From an uncultured Clostridia bacterium (lineage in GTDB: Bacteria; Bacillota; Clostridia; TANB77; CAG-508), in the NCBI GenBank assembly GCA_934149115.1, contig CAKPDW010000030.1, forward strand, positions 1-15,705: a stretch of DNA of 15,705 nt. Direction: 5' to 3'. The translations under genes were made by a program, and so were the position numbers. The notes beneath the pieces were generated by a model that saw only the letters and a program-made list of their open reading frames with translations, ran no database searches and was not told the origin of the DNA. Shown here in pieces: positions 7,503 to 13,798 of this stretch; position 1 is the stretch's first letter, and each line of letters starts with the position of its first letter.

Positions 7503-8078
7503 ATGACAGATGAAATTTTATCTATCACAAAGTCGATTAAGCGGTTGGTAATAACTGCTCCAGACACCTATTTTCATTGGGCGGTCAATTTTTACTTGAA
7601 GAAGAAAACTAAACAGCAATTCATTAATTCTTGTTTTTTTGATGAATTTGATGAATGGTTGGAACTTAAGGAATTACTTGAGCGCTTGTACTTAAAATCT
7701 AATTTTAGAGTTTTTAAAAGTACTATGGTTACTTTGAGTGATTCTATTGTGAGGGAAAGAATTCGTGAAGAAACTTCATTGGTTATTCTTAGTGAATTAA
7801 CTGATTACATTCCGATTTCTTTTTTGAGACATTTGGAACGTGAAAAACCAGATAATAAGTATTATAAGTTTTCTCTTTTATACAAAATTCTGGAACCTAT
7901 ATTTTGCCTTCCAATACTAAGTTATGCAAGAACCAGCCAGGCAAAAATAGTTTGCAAAAAAGTAACTGATAATCTTTCTCCAAAGATTGTTGATTTTCTG
8001 GATCACCCAGAAGATTTTGGTTGTTTTGAAGTAAAATCTAATTGGCTGATCACTGAAATTGAAAAAAGTCTCTGGTAG
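7503..8078 (+). CDS. Unrecognised 191-residue protein
   Basis: I do not recognise this protein. The ATG at 7503 is chosen because AAAGGAG lies 9 bases before it; an in-frame upstream ATG at 7470 would lie almost at the promoter. The product looks soluble and mainly helical. It has a Lys-rich patch (33-37), an acidic-aromatic stretch FFDEFDEWLELKELLERL (45-62), a charged helix VRERIREETSLVILSEL (83-99) and one hydrophobic stretch (about 128-140) that is marginal for a membrane helix. Three scattered cysteines (44, 134, 151) do not form a metal motif. It has its own promoter and a bidirectional terminator, so it is monocistronic. Its codon choice (CGG, CTG, GCG, GAG) is less A+T-biased than the neighbours, which may mean a different origin or lower expression. 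Confidence 0.7.
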   Translation: MTDEILSITKSIKRLVITAPDTYFHWAVNFYLKKKTKQQFINSCFFDEFDEWLELKELLERLYLKSNFRVFKSTMVTLSDSIVRERIREETSLVILSELTDYIPISFLRHLEREKPDNKYYKFSLLYKILEPIFCLPILSYARTSQAKIVCKKVTDNLSPKIVDFLDHPEDFGCFEVKSNWLITEIEKSLW

Positions 8079-8136
8079 ATTCTTTTCAATCTTGTCTGGC
8101 TAATGCGAATATTCTTTGACTTTTGCATTAGTATTA

Positions 8137-8178
8137 AAAAAGTTAGTTTGGTTTCATTATCAAACTAACTTTTTCTTT
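8137..8178. terminator. Bidirectional intrinsic terminator between the unrecognised gene and hpf
   Basis: A perfect 14-bp stem (8137-8150 with 8161-8174) with a 10-base loop is flanked by A-rich and T-rich runs on both sides, so it can stop transcription of both convergent genes. A weaker inverted repeat, CTAATGC (8100-8106) and GCATTAG (8125-8131), lies just before it. Confidence 0.85.
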
Positions 8179-8204
8179 TATATTATATTTTTTTATTTGT
8201 TCTC

Positions 8205-8738
8205 TTATGCTTCTGGTTCTGATATTCCAAAATTTTTACCATCTTTTAATTTGTATATTACATTTACTTTGTTTGTGTCTATATCTATATATGCTAAAAA
8301 TGTACGTGTTGGTCTTTCTTCTAATTTTAGTTTTGCATCTTCTATTGACATTGGTTTTATATCATAATATGTTGTTTTTATGATTTCTCCTTCAACTTTT
8401 TCATCGTTTTCATTGATGCTTTCTTTCATTCTTAATGTTTCATCTTTGTTGATTCTTTCTTTTTTTGTTTTTGCTTTTCTTACTTGTCTTTCTAATATGT
8501 CTATATCTTCATCTATTGATGCATATAAATCTTTGTTTTCTGCAACTGCTCTGAATGTTTCTCCTTTGTATGATGCACTGATTTCAGCTATTTGTAATTC
8601 TCTTTCAATTCTTATCATTGCTTGTACGTCTATTTCGTCTGTTTCGAAATATTTTTGTAATCTCCCCATTTTCTTTTCTATATAATCTTTGATTGCCTCT
8701 GTGGCTTTTAAATCTTTTCCTGTTATTTTTATATTCAT
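8205..8738 (-). CDS. hpf: Long-form ribosome hibernation promoting factor
   Basis: The 177-residue protein has the HPF/RaiA N-terminal domain (MNIKITGKDLKATEAIKDYIEKK onward, to about residue 100), an acidic or basic linker, and the C-terminal dimerisation domain (about 118-177, with YYDIKPMSIEDAKLKLE and VNVIYKLKDG). Long HPF binds the 30S subunit and pairs 70S ribosomes into inactive 100S dimers in stationary phase or stress. The ATG at 8738 is preferred because GAAGGAG lies 8 bases before it; an in-frame GTG at 8747 overlaps that site. In the C-terminal domain RTFLAYID replaces the more usual double-Phe stretch, a mild divergence. It is a single-gene unit with a perfect consensus promoter. 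Confidence 0.93.
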   Translation of the reverse strand: MNIKITGKDLKATEAIKDYIEKKMGRLQKYFETDEIDVQAMIRIERELQIAEISASYKGETFRAVAENKDLYASIDEDIDILERQVRKAKTKKERINKDETLRMKESINENDEKVEGEIIKTTYYDIKPMSIEDAKLKLEERPTRTFLAYIDIDTNKVNVIYKLKDGKNFGISEPEA

Positions 8739-8770
8739 TTTTCTCACTCCTTCTTTATTTTTGTATCTTC

Positions 8771-8799
8771 ATTATATATATAGTTTTTGCTCTTGTCAA
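8771..8799 (-). promoter_or_regulatory. Perfect consensus sigma-A promoter of hpf
   Basis: On the minus strand TTGACA (8794-8799) and TATAAT (8771-8776) are separated by 17 bases, with all 12 bases matching consensus. It lies 33 bases before the hpf start, giving a short leader. I saw no sigma-B or sigma-H signature. Confidence 0.85.
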
Positions 8800-8842
8800 T
8801 CATATTATTATTTTGCTAGTTATTTAATTTTTATATTGAATA

Positions 8843-8962
8843 GATGGAGGTATTTTTAACTTTTGAGGTCAGCGTTTGTGTTAAGGGTGACGGTTGAGGT
8901 GAGATTGTGTAATGGAACTCACTGTGTTCCTCTACTCAATGGTGTTTGATTTGGGTTTTGGA
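8843..8962. ncRNA. Possible structured RNA upstream of hpf, strand uncertain
   Basis: In an otherwise very A+T-rich gap, this block is much richer in G (plus strand) and can fold. TTGAG (8894-8898) pairs with CTCAA (8935-8939), then AGA (8902-8904) with TCT (8931-8933), then GGAAC (8914-8918) with GTTCC (8926-8930). Upstream, TTAAC (8856-8860) with GTTAA (8880-8884) and GTCA (8868-8871) with TGAC (8888-8891) would form an interleaved, pseudoknot-like pair. There is no coding frame. A possible minus-strand promoter lies at 8963-8991. The raiA-motif RNA is known to sit upstream of hpf/raiA genes in Firmicutes, so position suggests it, but I cannot match the consensus by eye. Confidence 0.35.
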
Positions 8963-8991
8963 ATTATATTTGACACGAACAAATCTGAAAA
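8963..8991 (-). promoter_or_regulatory. Weak candidate promoter reading into the structured block and hpf
   Basis: On the minus strand TTTTCA (8986-8991) and TATAAT (8963-8968) are 17 bases apart. The -10 is perfect and the -35 matches 4 of 6. It would start an RNA near 8955 running through the structured block towards hpf. Confidence 0.35.
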
Positions 8992-9067
8992 TTTTCAATT
9001 GTCAGTCTTTACTCTACTCTTTATATTTTTCTATAAAATTGAAATTTTCAGTAAATTTGTTCGAGTG
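8974..9067. repeat. Long imperfect inverted repeat
   Basis: The left arm (8974-9000, beginning CACGAACAAAT) and the right arm (9037-9067, ending ATTTGTTCGAGTG) are near-complementary over about 27-31 bases with small insertions. The spacer is 36 bases. Neither strand has a T-run that would make it an obvious terminator. It could be a palindromic dispersed element or a MITE remnant. The rest of the gap, 8800-8842 and 9068-9117, holds nothing I can recognise. Confidence 0.6.
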
Positions 9068-9109
9068 CGAAAATTTATTTTATAAATTTTCTGTGCAATT
9101 TTTTATATA

Positions 9110-9135
9110 ATAGAAAAGGGAGCTTATTGCTCCCT
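9110..9135 (-). terminator. Intrinsic terminator of the SSB-like gene
   Basis: On the minus strand GGGAGC (9129-9134) and GCTCCC (9118-9123) form a stem with loop AATAA, followed by TTTTCTATT. It lies about 25 bases after the stop codon. Confidence 0.85.
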
Positions 9136-9159
9136 CGTAAGTTTAAGTTTCCTTCTACA

Positions 9160-9858
9160 CTACTTTAAAACATTCCAGTACATGTTATATATGGAAAGTT
9201 CGTAAGCTTCTTTCCATCCTCCTTTTTCTGGTTCTTCTGGATTCTCTTTTTTAAAGTACTTTCTGCTATGAATTCGTCCAACTCCTTCTACTTCATCTCC
9301 TATTTTCAGCTCAAATGCTGCTCTTGCTAGTTTGTCCCATAAAATTCCTGGGATATAATCAGACTTCTTATTCTGTCTGTTTATAGCAATGATTACATCT
9401 GTGATTTCTTTTCCTAACGGGGTAACTCTGTAGATTGTTGGTTTACAGATGTAACCTTTAAAACATACAGAGTTTATGTTTCTACGTTCTTCTTCAACAT
9501 CTTCTTCTTTTTCAAAGATTTCGATGCTTTCCGCAAAAACATATAATTTTAATTTGGTTCTACCTTGTGAATGATCATTAAACGATCTGAACTGGCCTGA
9601 GATAGCTACAGTTTTTCCTTTCAGTTTTAATGACTTTTCTAATAGTTTTTCTGGTACAATTACAGGAACATTATCTTTTGTGCCACTGAGTCTTTTTACT
9701 ATTACTCTTGTCCGGAAAAACTTTTCTTCTCTGCACTGGTGATCAAATTTCAAATCTTCTTCAACTTTGCCACATAAAATGGCTTTGTTGTTTTCACAAT
9801 TGAATTGTGTAGTTTCAAAGATTCTTTTCTCTCTCAAATTTTCTTTTTCATTAAGCAT
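9160..9858 (-). CDS. Tandem OB-fold single-stranded-DNA-binding-like protein
   Basis: The 232-residue product has two SSB-like OB-fold repeats. The first (about 24-115) contains NKAILCGKVEED, FFRTRVIVKRLSG and KGKTVAISGQFRSF. The second (about 128-230) contains NSVCFKGYICKP, ITDVIIAINRQ, YIPGILWDKLA and GDEVEGVGRIHSRKY. The pattern of strand, conserved Gly and a 'V.G.../R.' strand matches bacterial SSB-type proteins, but the usual acidic SSB tip (DDDIPF-like) is missing, and an acidic linker (115-126) separates the two domains. It is therefore probably an accessory ssDNA- or nucleic-acid-binding protein, not the essential SSB. AGGAGG lies 7 bases before the ATG. It has its own terminator and a hairpin-rich 5' region; no convincing promoter was seen. 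Confidence 0.75.
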   Translation of the reverse strand: MLNEKENLREKRIFETTQFNCENNKAILCGKVEEDLKFDHQCREEKFFRTRVIVKRLSGTKDNVPVIVPEKLLEKSLKLKGKTVAISGQFRSFNDHSQGRTKLKLYVFAESIEIFEKEEDVEEERRNINSVCFKGYICKPTIYRVTPLGKEITDVIIAINRQNKKSDYIPGILWDKLARAAFELKIGDEVEGVGRIHSRKYFKKENPEEPEKGGWKEAYELSIYNMYWNVLK

Positions 9859-9891
9859 GTGTCGTCCTCCTGTTTTATGATGCCTAGTGTA

Positions 9892-9955
9892 GAAGAATTA
9901 CTTAATTTTTACATACAAAATTAGATGTATGTAATTAATTATGAAAAAATTCTTC
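9892..9955. repeat. Interrupted inverted repeat in the 5' region of the SSB-like gene
   Basis: GAAGAATT (9892-9899) pairs with AATTCTTC (9948-9955), and TTACATAC (9909-9916) with GTATGTAA (9927-9934), around a 10-base loop with a partly paired A/T stretch between. It begins 34 bases before the start codon. It could be an operator or a leader hairpin; autoregulation is only a guess. Confidence 0.55.
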
Positions 9956-10021
9956 AAGTAACATATTTATTATATCACTTTTTTATGTTAATTTCAACAT
10001 TTTTTCTTATCGCAATATGGC

Positions 10022-10063
10022 AAAAAGAAAAATGATTTTATTTCTAAAATGCATTTTTCTTTT
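10022..10063 (-). terminator. Intrinsic terminator of proS
   Basis: The stem pairs 10023-10034 with 10052-10063 and 10035-10040 with 10045-10050. There is one bulged base at 10051 and, on the minus strand, a GAAA tetraloop, giving about 18 bp in all. On the minus strand it ends in CTTTTTG. It lies about 45 bases after the proS stop. Confidence 0.75.
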
Positions 10064-10107
10064 CTCTTATATTAAATATTTCACAGAATTCTTTTGGATT
10101 CGTTCTA

Positions 10108-11805
10108 CTAGAATACTAGTTTTTTTATTCTTTCTATTGCTTCTGATATTTCGATTATTTCTGATTCCTCTTGTTTTCTTTCTTTTATTTCAATCTTGTT
10201 TTCTTCAACTTTTTTTCCGACAGTTATTCTGATTGGAATTCCTATTAAGTCCATGTCATTAAATTTTACTCCTGCTCTTTCTTTTCTGTCATCTAGAATT
10301 GTATCTATTCCAAGTTTTGTTAATGTTTCGTATAATTCATTTGCTACTTTCTTTTGTTTTTCATCTTTATCACTAATTAAAACTATTGCTACTTTATATG
10401 GTGCTATGTTCATTGGCCAAATTATACCTTTGTCATCATGGTTTTGTTCTACAACTGCTGCTATTATTCTTTCTATTCCTATTCCATATGATCCCATTTC
10501 TATTGGTTTTAATTCATTGTTTTCATCTAGATAATTTAGTCCTAAGCATTTGCTGTATTTATTTCCTAGTTTGAATGTATTTCCTATTTCAATTCCTTTT
10601 TTGAAATATAAATGTCCTTCTTTACATTTTGGACATGTGTCTCCTTCTTGTACGTTTTTGATATCTGCTATTATTTCTGCATTAAAGTCTTCTATGTTAA
10701 CATTTTTGTAATGATAATCTGTTTCGTTTGCTCCTACTACAAAGTTTTTCATATATTTTATTTCATTGTCCATTATTATTGGTATATTGATTCCTATTGG
10801 TCCTGCAAATCCTACTTCTGCTCCTGTTATTCTGATAACATCTTCTGCTTCTGCTAATGTTACTTCTTCTGATACTTTTAGTAATTTTTGCAATTTTACT
10901 TCGTTTATTTCTTTGTTTCCTTTTACTAGGCATGCATAGAATTTATCTTCTGCTTTATATATTAATGTTTTTACAAAATTGTCTGCTGATTCTCCTAAAT
11001 ATTTTTCTAGGTCTTCTATTTTTCCTATATTTGGTGTGTGTATTTTTTCTTTTTGTTTTTTCTCTTGGTTATTTTCAATTTGTGTATCTAGACATTCACT
11101 TACTTCTATGTTAGATGCATAATCACATTTGTCACATAATACAACTATGTCTTCTCCTACATCTGTTATTGCTTGGAATTCTTCTGATAATAATCCTCCC
11201 ATAATTCCTGTATCTGCTCTAACTACTGCATAATTTATTCCTATTTCTTTAAAGATTTTATTATATGCATCAAATTGTTTTTTATATGATTTATCACAGC
11301 TTTCTAAATCTTTGTCAAAACTGTATGCATCTTTCATTGTAAATTCTCTTGTTCTGATTAATCCTAAACGTGGTCTTACTTCGTCACGATATTTATTTCC
11401 TATTTGATATAATGTGTATGGTAAATCTTTGTATGATTTTGATTTCATCATTGCTGCTACTGCAAAAAATTCTTCGTGTGTTGGTCCTAATACGTATGGT
11501 CTATTATATCTATCATTTAGTTTGAATATTGATGGCCCAAATAATTCGTATCTTCCTGATTTTTTGAATTCTTCTACTGGTAAAAGCATTGGCATTGTTA
11601 CTTCTTGGGCTCCTGCTTCATTCATGTGTTTTCTAACTATTGCTTTTACGTTTTCCCATACTTTGTTTCCCAGTGGTAATTTCATGTATATTCCATTTCC
11701 TACTTTTTTAAACATTCCACTTTTTACCAATAAATTTCCACTAACAGATTCTTCGTCTTTAGCGTCTTCTCTCAATGTATAAAAATAATTTTCGCTTAAT
11801 TTCAT
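10108..11805 (-). CDS. proS: Prolyl-tRNA synthetase (bacterial type, with editing insertion)
   Basis: The 565-residue length and order fit bacterial ProS. The class II core includes GPTHEE (107-112), motif 2 RPRLGLIRTREF (144-155) and motif 3 GSYGIGIER (438-446). The YbaK-like editing domain is inserted at about 240-385, and the anticodon-binding domain (about 470-560, YKVAIVL onward) closes the protein. Two CxxC pairs, CDKC (224-227) and CPKC (391-394), flank the insertion and may bind zinc. The enzyme charges tRNA-Pro and hydrolyses mischarged Ala-tRNA-Pro. The ATG at 11805 has a modest site (AAAGGA, about 10 bases). It is transcribed with a small upstream ORF from a strong promoter at about 12007-12035; no T-box was found. 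Confidence 0.96.
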   Translation of the reverse strand: MKLSENYFYTLREDAKDEESVSGNLLVKSGMFKKVGNGIYMKLPLGNKVWENVKAIVRKHMNEAGAQEVTMPMLLPVEEFKKSGRYELFGPSIFKLNDRYNRPYVLGPTHEEFFAVAAMMKSKSYKDLPYTLYQIGNKYRDEVRPRLGLIRTREFTMKDAYSFDKDLESCDKSYKKQFDAYNKIFKEIGINYAVVRADTGIMGGLLSEEFQAITDVGEDIVVLCDKCDYASNIEVSECLDTQIENNQEKKQKEKIHTPNIGKIEDLEKYLGESADNFVKTLIYKAEDKFYACLVKGNKEINEVKLQKLLKVSEEVTLAEAEDVIRITGAEVGFAGPIGINIPIIMDNEIKYMKNFVVGANETDYHYKNVNIEDFNAEIIADIKNVQEGDTCPKCKEGHLYFKKGIEIGNTFKLGNKYSKCLGLNYLDENNELKPIEMGSYGIGIERIIAAVVEQNHDDKGIIWPMNIAPYKVAIVLISDKDEKQKKVANELYETLTKLGIDTILDDRKERAGVKFNDMDLIGIPIRITVGKKVEENKIEIKERKQEESEIIEISEAIERIKKLVF

Positions 11806-11851
11806 TTTTTCTAATTCCTTTCTTGGAAATCTTATGACTCCTTTTTTTGTT

Positions 11852-11980
11852 TTATTTATAAAAGTTTCTGCTTTCCCTTTCGGGCATTGGAGCCTCTATG
11901 TTTATTAGATTTATTTCTTTTTTATTTTTTGAGAGTGTTGTTTTTTTTATTTTGTATTTGTTATTATTTATTAATTTCAT
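11852..11980 (-). CDS. 42-codon small ORF in the proS leader
   Basis: An ATG at 11980 with AGGAG 7 bases before it, directly after a strong promoter, opens 42 codons ending in TAA at 11852, 46 bases before proS. The peptide has a Lys/Asn-rich basic N-terminal half (MKLINNNKYKIKKTTLSKNK) and a less biased C-terminal part (NIEAPMPERESRNFYK). The ribosome site here is better than that of proS. It holds two prolines two residues apart (CCA, CCC), too few for a classical proline attenuator. It could be a leader peptide that tunes proS or a genuine small protein. Nothing similar is recognised. Confidence 0.45.
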   Translation of the reverse strand: MKLINNNKYKIKKTTLSKNKKEINLINIEAPMPERESRNFYK

Positions 11981-12006
11981 TTTTTTCTCCTCTCATAATA
12001 TTTTTT

Positions 12007-12035
12007 ATTATCTCATTGAAACAGACTTATGTCAA
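12007..12035 (-). promoter_or_regulatory. Strong sigma-A promoter for the small ORF and proS
   Basis: On the minus strand TTGACA (12030-12035, perfect) and GATAAT (12007-12012, 5 of 6) are 17 bases apart. The start would lie near 12000, giving a proS leader of about 195 bases. Confidence 0.8.
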
Positions 12036-12074
12036 CAGTTTTTTGATTCGATACTCGCCTTTTTTATTGTAATA

Positions 12075-12101
12075 TTGGCATTTTTGTGGTATTATTATAT
12101 A
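12075..12101 (+). promoter_or_regulatory. Candidate promoter of the acetyltransferase pair
   Basis: TTGGCA (12075-12080) is followed 15 bases later by TATATA (12096-12101), or 17 bases later by TATATG. It lies about 30 bases before the first gene and is divergent from the proS promoter. Confidence 0.45.
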
Positions 12102-12131
12102 TGAATTAACAATTATTTAGGAGGTTTTTTT

Positions 12132-12632
12132 ATGAAAAACAATAATTTGAACAGTCTTACTGTTCGGAGATTAACAGAAGGAAATGCTTTTTCCTATGCG
12201 TTAATTGCAGACCCTAATGATGCTGATTTAAAAGAATTCGCTACATTTTTTGTTGTTTCGAATCTTTCTCGTGCAAGAGAAATGCTTAAATCAGGTAATT
12301 TTTATGGATTGTTCCAAAAGAGTAAATTGGTAGCTGTATTTACCATCCTTGATGGTGCTTTTCCCAGAGAAGCTATTGTCCACTATTTTGTTGCAAAACA
12401 ATATCGTGGTAACAATTTTGCATATATTGGTCTTTCTAAATTGGCTAATTTGTTTGCAAAAAGTTATGATTTTTTTACCTTTTTGATTAATCCAGTTAAT
12501 TACGCTAGCGTAATGACTCAGAAAAAACTGGGTTCAGTACGTTTTTCAGATGAACATTGTTTCATCGTATTTCGGTATTATTTAGCAGATAATAAACAGG
12601 AGGCTTTTTATGAAGAAAACAAAAACAAATAA
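12132..12632 (+). CDS. GNAT-family N-acetyltransferase, first of a tandem pair
   Basis: The 166-residue product starts with the strand and helix LTVRRLTEGNAFSYALIA usual for RimJ/RimL-like GNATs. The acetyl-CoA-binding motif A region is YFVAKQYRGNNFAYIGL (85-101, with RG-N-A in place of RGxG[IL]G). The following NPVNYASVMTQKKLGS (120-135) is the typical 'N-S---KLG' element. GNAT enzymes transfer acetyl from acetyl-CoA to an amine; the substrate is unknown. AGGAGG lies 7 bases before the ATG. Its last 23 bases overlap the next gene, and its own end encodes the next ribosome site, so the two are likely coupled. Use of CGG and CGT arginine codons differs from the AGA-rich neighbours, which may hint at acquisition. 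Confidence 0.8.
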   Translation: MKNNNLNSLTVRRLTEGNAFSYALIADPNDADLKEFATFFVVSNLSRAREMLKSGNFYGLFQKSKLVAVFTILDGAFPREAIVHYFVAKQYRGNNFAYIGLSKLANLFAKSYDFFTFLINPVNYASVMTQKKLGSVRFSDEHCFIVFRYYLADNKQEAFYEENKNK

Positions 12633-13095
12633 TTTAACTGTTCGGGCTTTAACAGAAAAAGATGCTTTTTTGTATTACAAAATTGCAACTAATGAACCTG
12701 AAATGAGAAAATTTACACCTTTTTTCATTGTTACTGATATTCAGGATGCACAGGATAAAATTCGTTCTTATACAAATCGGTATGAAAAAATGTATGGCCT
12801 TTTTAATAAGGCTAACAGACTTGTTGCTGTATTTGATGTAAGTGATGATTGCATTCCAAATGGTGCTTCAGTGCATTATTTCGTTGGAAAAAAATACCGT
12901 GGTCAGAATCTAGCTTATACTGGAATTCTGAAATTAGCTGATTTACTTGCACACAAATATGAACATTTCAAATTTGTTGTAAATAATTATAATTTTGCGA
13001 GTTCTGGTGTACAGAGAAAACTTGGATCAGTTCAATTAACAGAGGAAAAAGACTTAGGTTATACAACTTTTATGTATAAAACTTTGTCTTGTTAA
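12610..13095 (+). CDS. GNAT-family N-acetyltransferase, second of a tandem pair
   Basis: The 161-residue product is clearly paralogous to the one before it: NLTVRALTEKDAF, YGLFNKANRLVAVF, HYFVGKKYRGQNLAYTGILKLA and NFASSGVQRKLGS all have matches in the first copy at the same places. Motif A is at about 89-106. Similarity is good over the whole length except for the region around 45-60 and the C-terminus, so the pair is an old tandem duplication. AGGAGG (12598-12603) lies 6 bases before the ATG and within the first gene. Substrate and role are unknown; neighbours give no hint. A strong bidirectional terminator follows. Confidence 0.8.
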   Translation: MKKTKTNNLTVRALTEKDAFLYYKIATNEPEMRKFTPFFIVTDIQDAQDKIRSYTNRYEKMYGLFNKANRLVAVFDVSDDCIPNGASVHYFVGKKYRGQNLAYTGILKLADLLAHKYEHFKFVVNNYNFASSGVQRKLGSVQLTEEKDLGYTTFMYKTLSC

Positions 13096-13100
13096 TTCAA

Positions 13101-13139
13101 AAAAAGAGTCGTGAAAAATTTTTCATGACTCTTTTGATT
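13101..13139. terminator. Bidirectional intrinsic terminator between the acetyltransferase pair and guaD
   Basis: The stem pairs 13102-13118 with 13119-13135 with a single G-T wobble at the middle; the innermost A/T pairs must open to form the loop. A-rich and T-rich flanks allow it to serve both convergent genes. Confidence 0.85.
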
Positions 13140-13601
13140 TTAATATATCTCTTTATTTTTTTGTTTATATTCTTCAAATAATTCTATACATTCTTTTCTA
13201 TCTATTTCTTTTAATTGAATTAAATCTTTATTTTCTCCTTTTAAATATTCATATATCATGTCATCTCTAAATCCTATGCTTGATGCATCTTTTCTTGTGC
13301 ATGCATAATATACTGTTTTAATATTTGCCCATATTATCGCTGATAAGCACATTGGACATGGTTCACATGATGTATATAATATATATTCTGATAAATCGTG
13401 TGTGTTTAATTTTTTTGATGCTTCTCTTATTGCTACTATTTCTGCATGTGCTGTTGGATCATGTGAGATAATTACTTTATTGTTTCCTTTTGCTATTATT
13501 TTTCCATTTTTATCTGTTATTACTGCTCCAAATGGTCCTCCTTCATTTTTGTCAGCTCCATTTTTAGCTAATTCTTTGGCAACTATCATATTTTCATTCA
13601 T
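13140..13601 (-). CDS. guaD: Guanine deaminase
   Basis: The 153-residue protein belongs to the zinc-dependent cytidine deaminase superfamily. GGPFGAVI (21-28) precedes the HAE motif (H52, E54) and SCEPCPMC (78-85), in which C82 and C85 with H52 bind zinc and E54 is the proton shuttle. The sequence DPTAHAE, the spacing and the C-terminal KNKEIY closely match the B. subtilis GuaD type, where the C-terminal tail reaches the active site of the partner subunit. TadA tRNA deaminases share the motifs but not this tail. The enzyme turns guanine into xanthine in purine salvage and nitrogen use. AAAGGAGG lies 9 bases before the ATG. Confidence 0.92.
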   Translation of the reverse strand: MNENMIVAKELAKNGADKNEGGPFGAVITDKNGKIIAKGNNKVIISHDPTAHAEIVAIREASKKLNTHDLSEYILYTSCEPCPMCLSAIIWANIKTVYYACTRKDASSIGFRDDMIYEYLKGENKDLIQLKEIDRKECIELFEEYKQKNKEIY

Positions 13602-13627
13602 AGTAATTTTCCTCCTTTAATAGTTGT

Positions 13628-13656
13628 ATTTTATCACTTATTTTTTAAAAGGACAA
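13628..13656 (-). promoter_or_regulatory. Promoter of guaD
   Basis: On the minus strand TTGTCC (13651-13656) and TAAAAT (13628-13633) are 17 bases apart, 27 bases before the start codon. No purine riboswitch or PurR-like box was recognised before it. Confidence 0.6.
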
Positions 13657-13711
13657 ATCTGAAAATTTCCTGTACAATAATATATCTAAGTCTGTAGTTC
13701 TTTTATAGAAT

Positions 13712-13750
13712 AAAAAACCCAAAATATTATATTTTTGCATAATATTTGGG
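13712..13750 (-). terminator. Intrinsic terminator of dnaJ
   Basis: On the minus strand CCCAAATATTAT (13739-13750) pairs with ATAATATTTTGGG (13718-13730) with one bulged base, followed by TTTTTTA. It ends the dnaK-dnaJ unit about 50 bases after the dnaJ stop. Confidence 0.88.
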
Positions 13751-13798
13751 GGTTAACTTGAATTATTCTAATTTACATCTCTTTTTACAAAAATCGAA

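Noticed and set aside
11806..12000. T-box riboswitch upstream of proS
   Set aside because: The conserved T-box bulge sequence (UGGNACC-like) and a terminator/antiterminator pair are absent from the leader.
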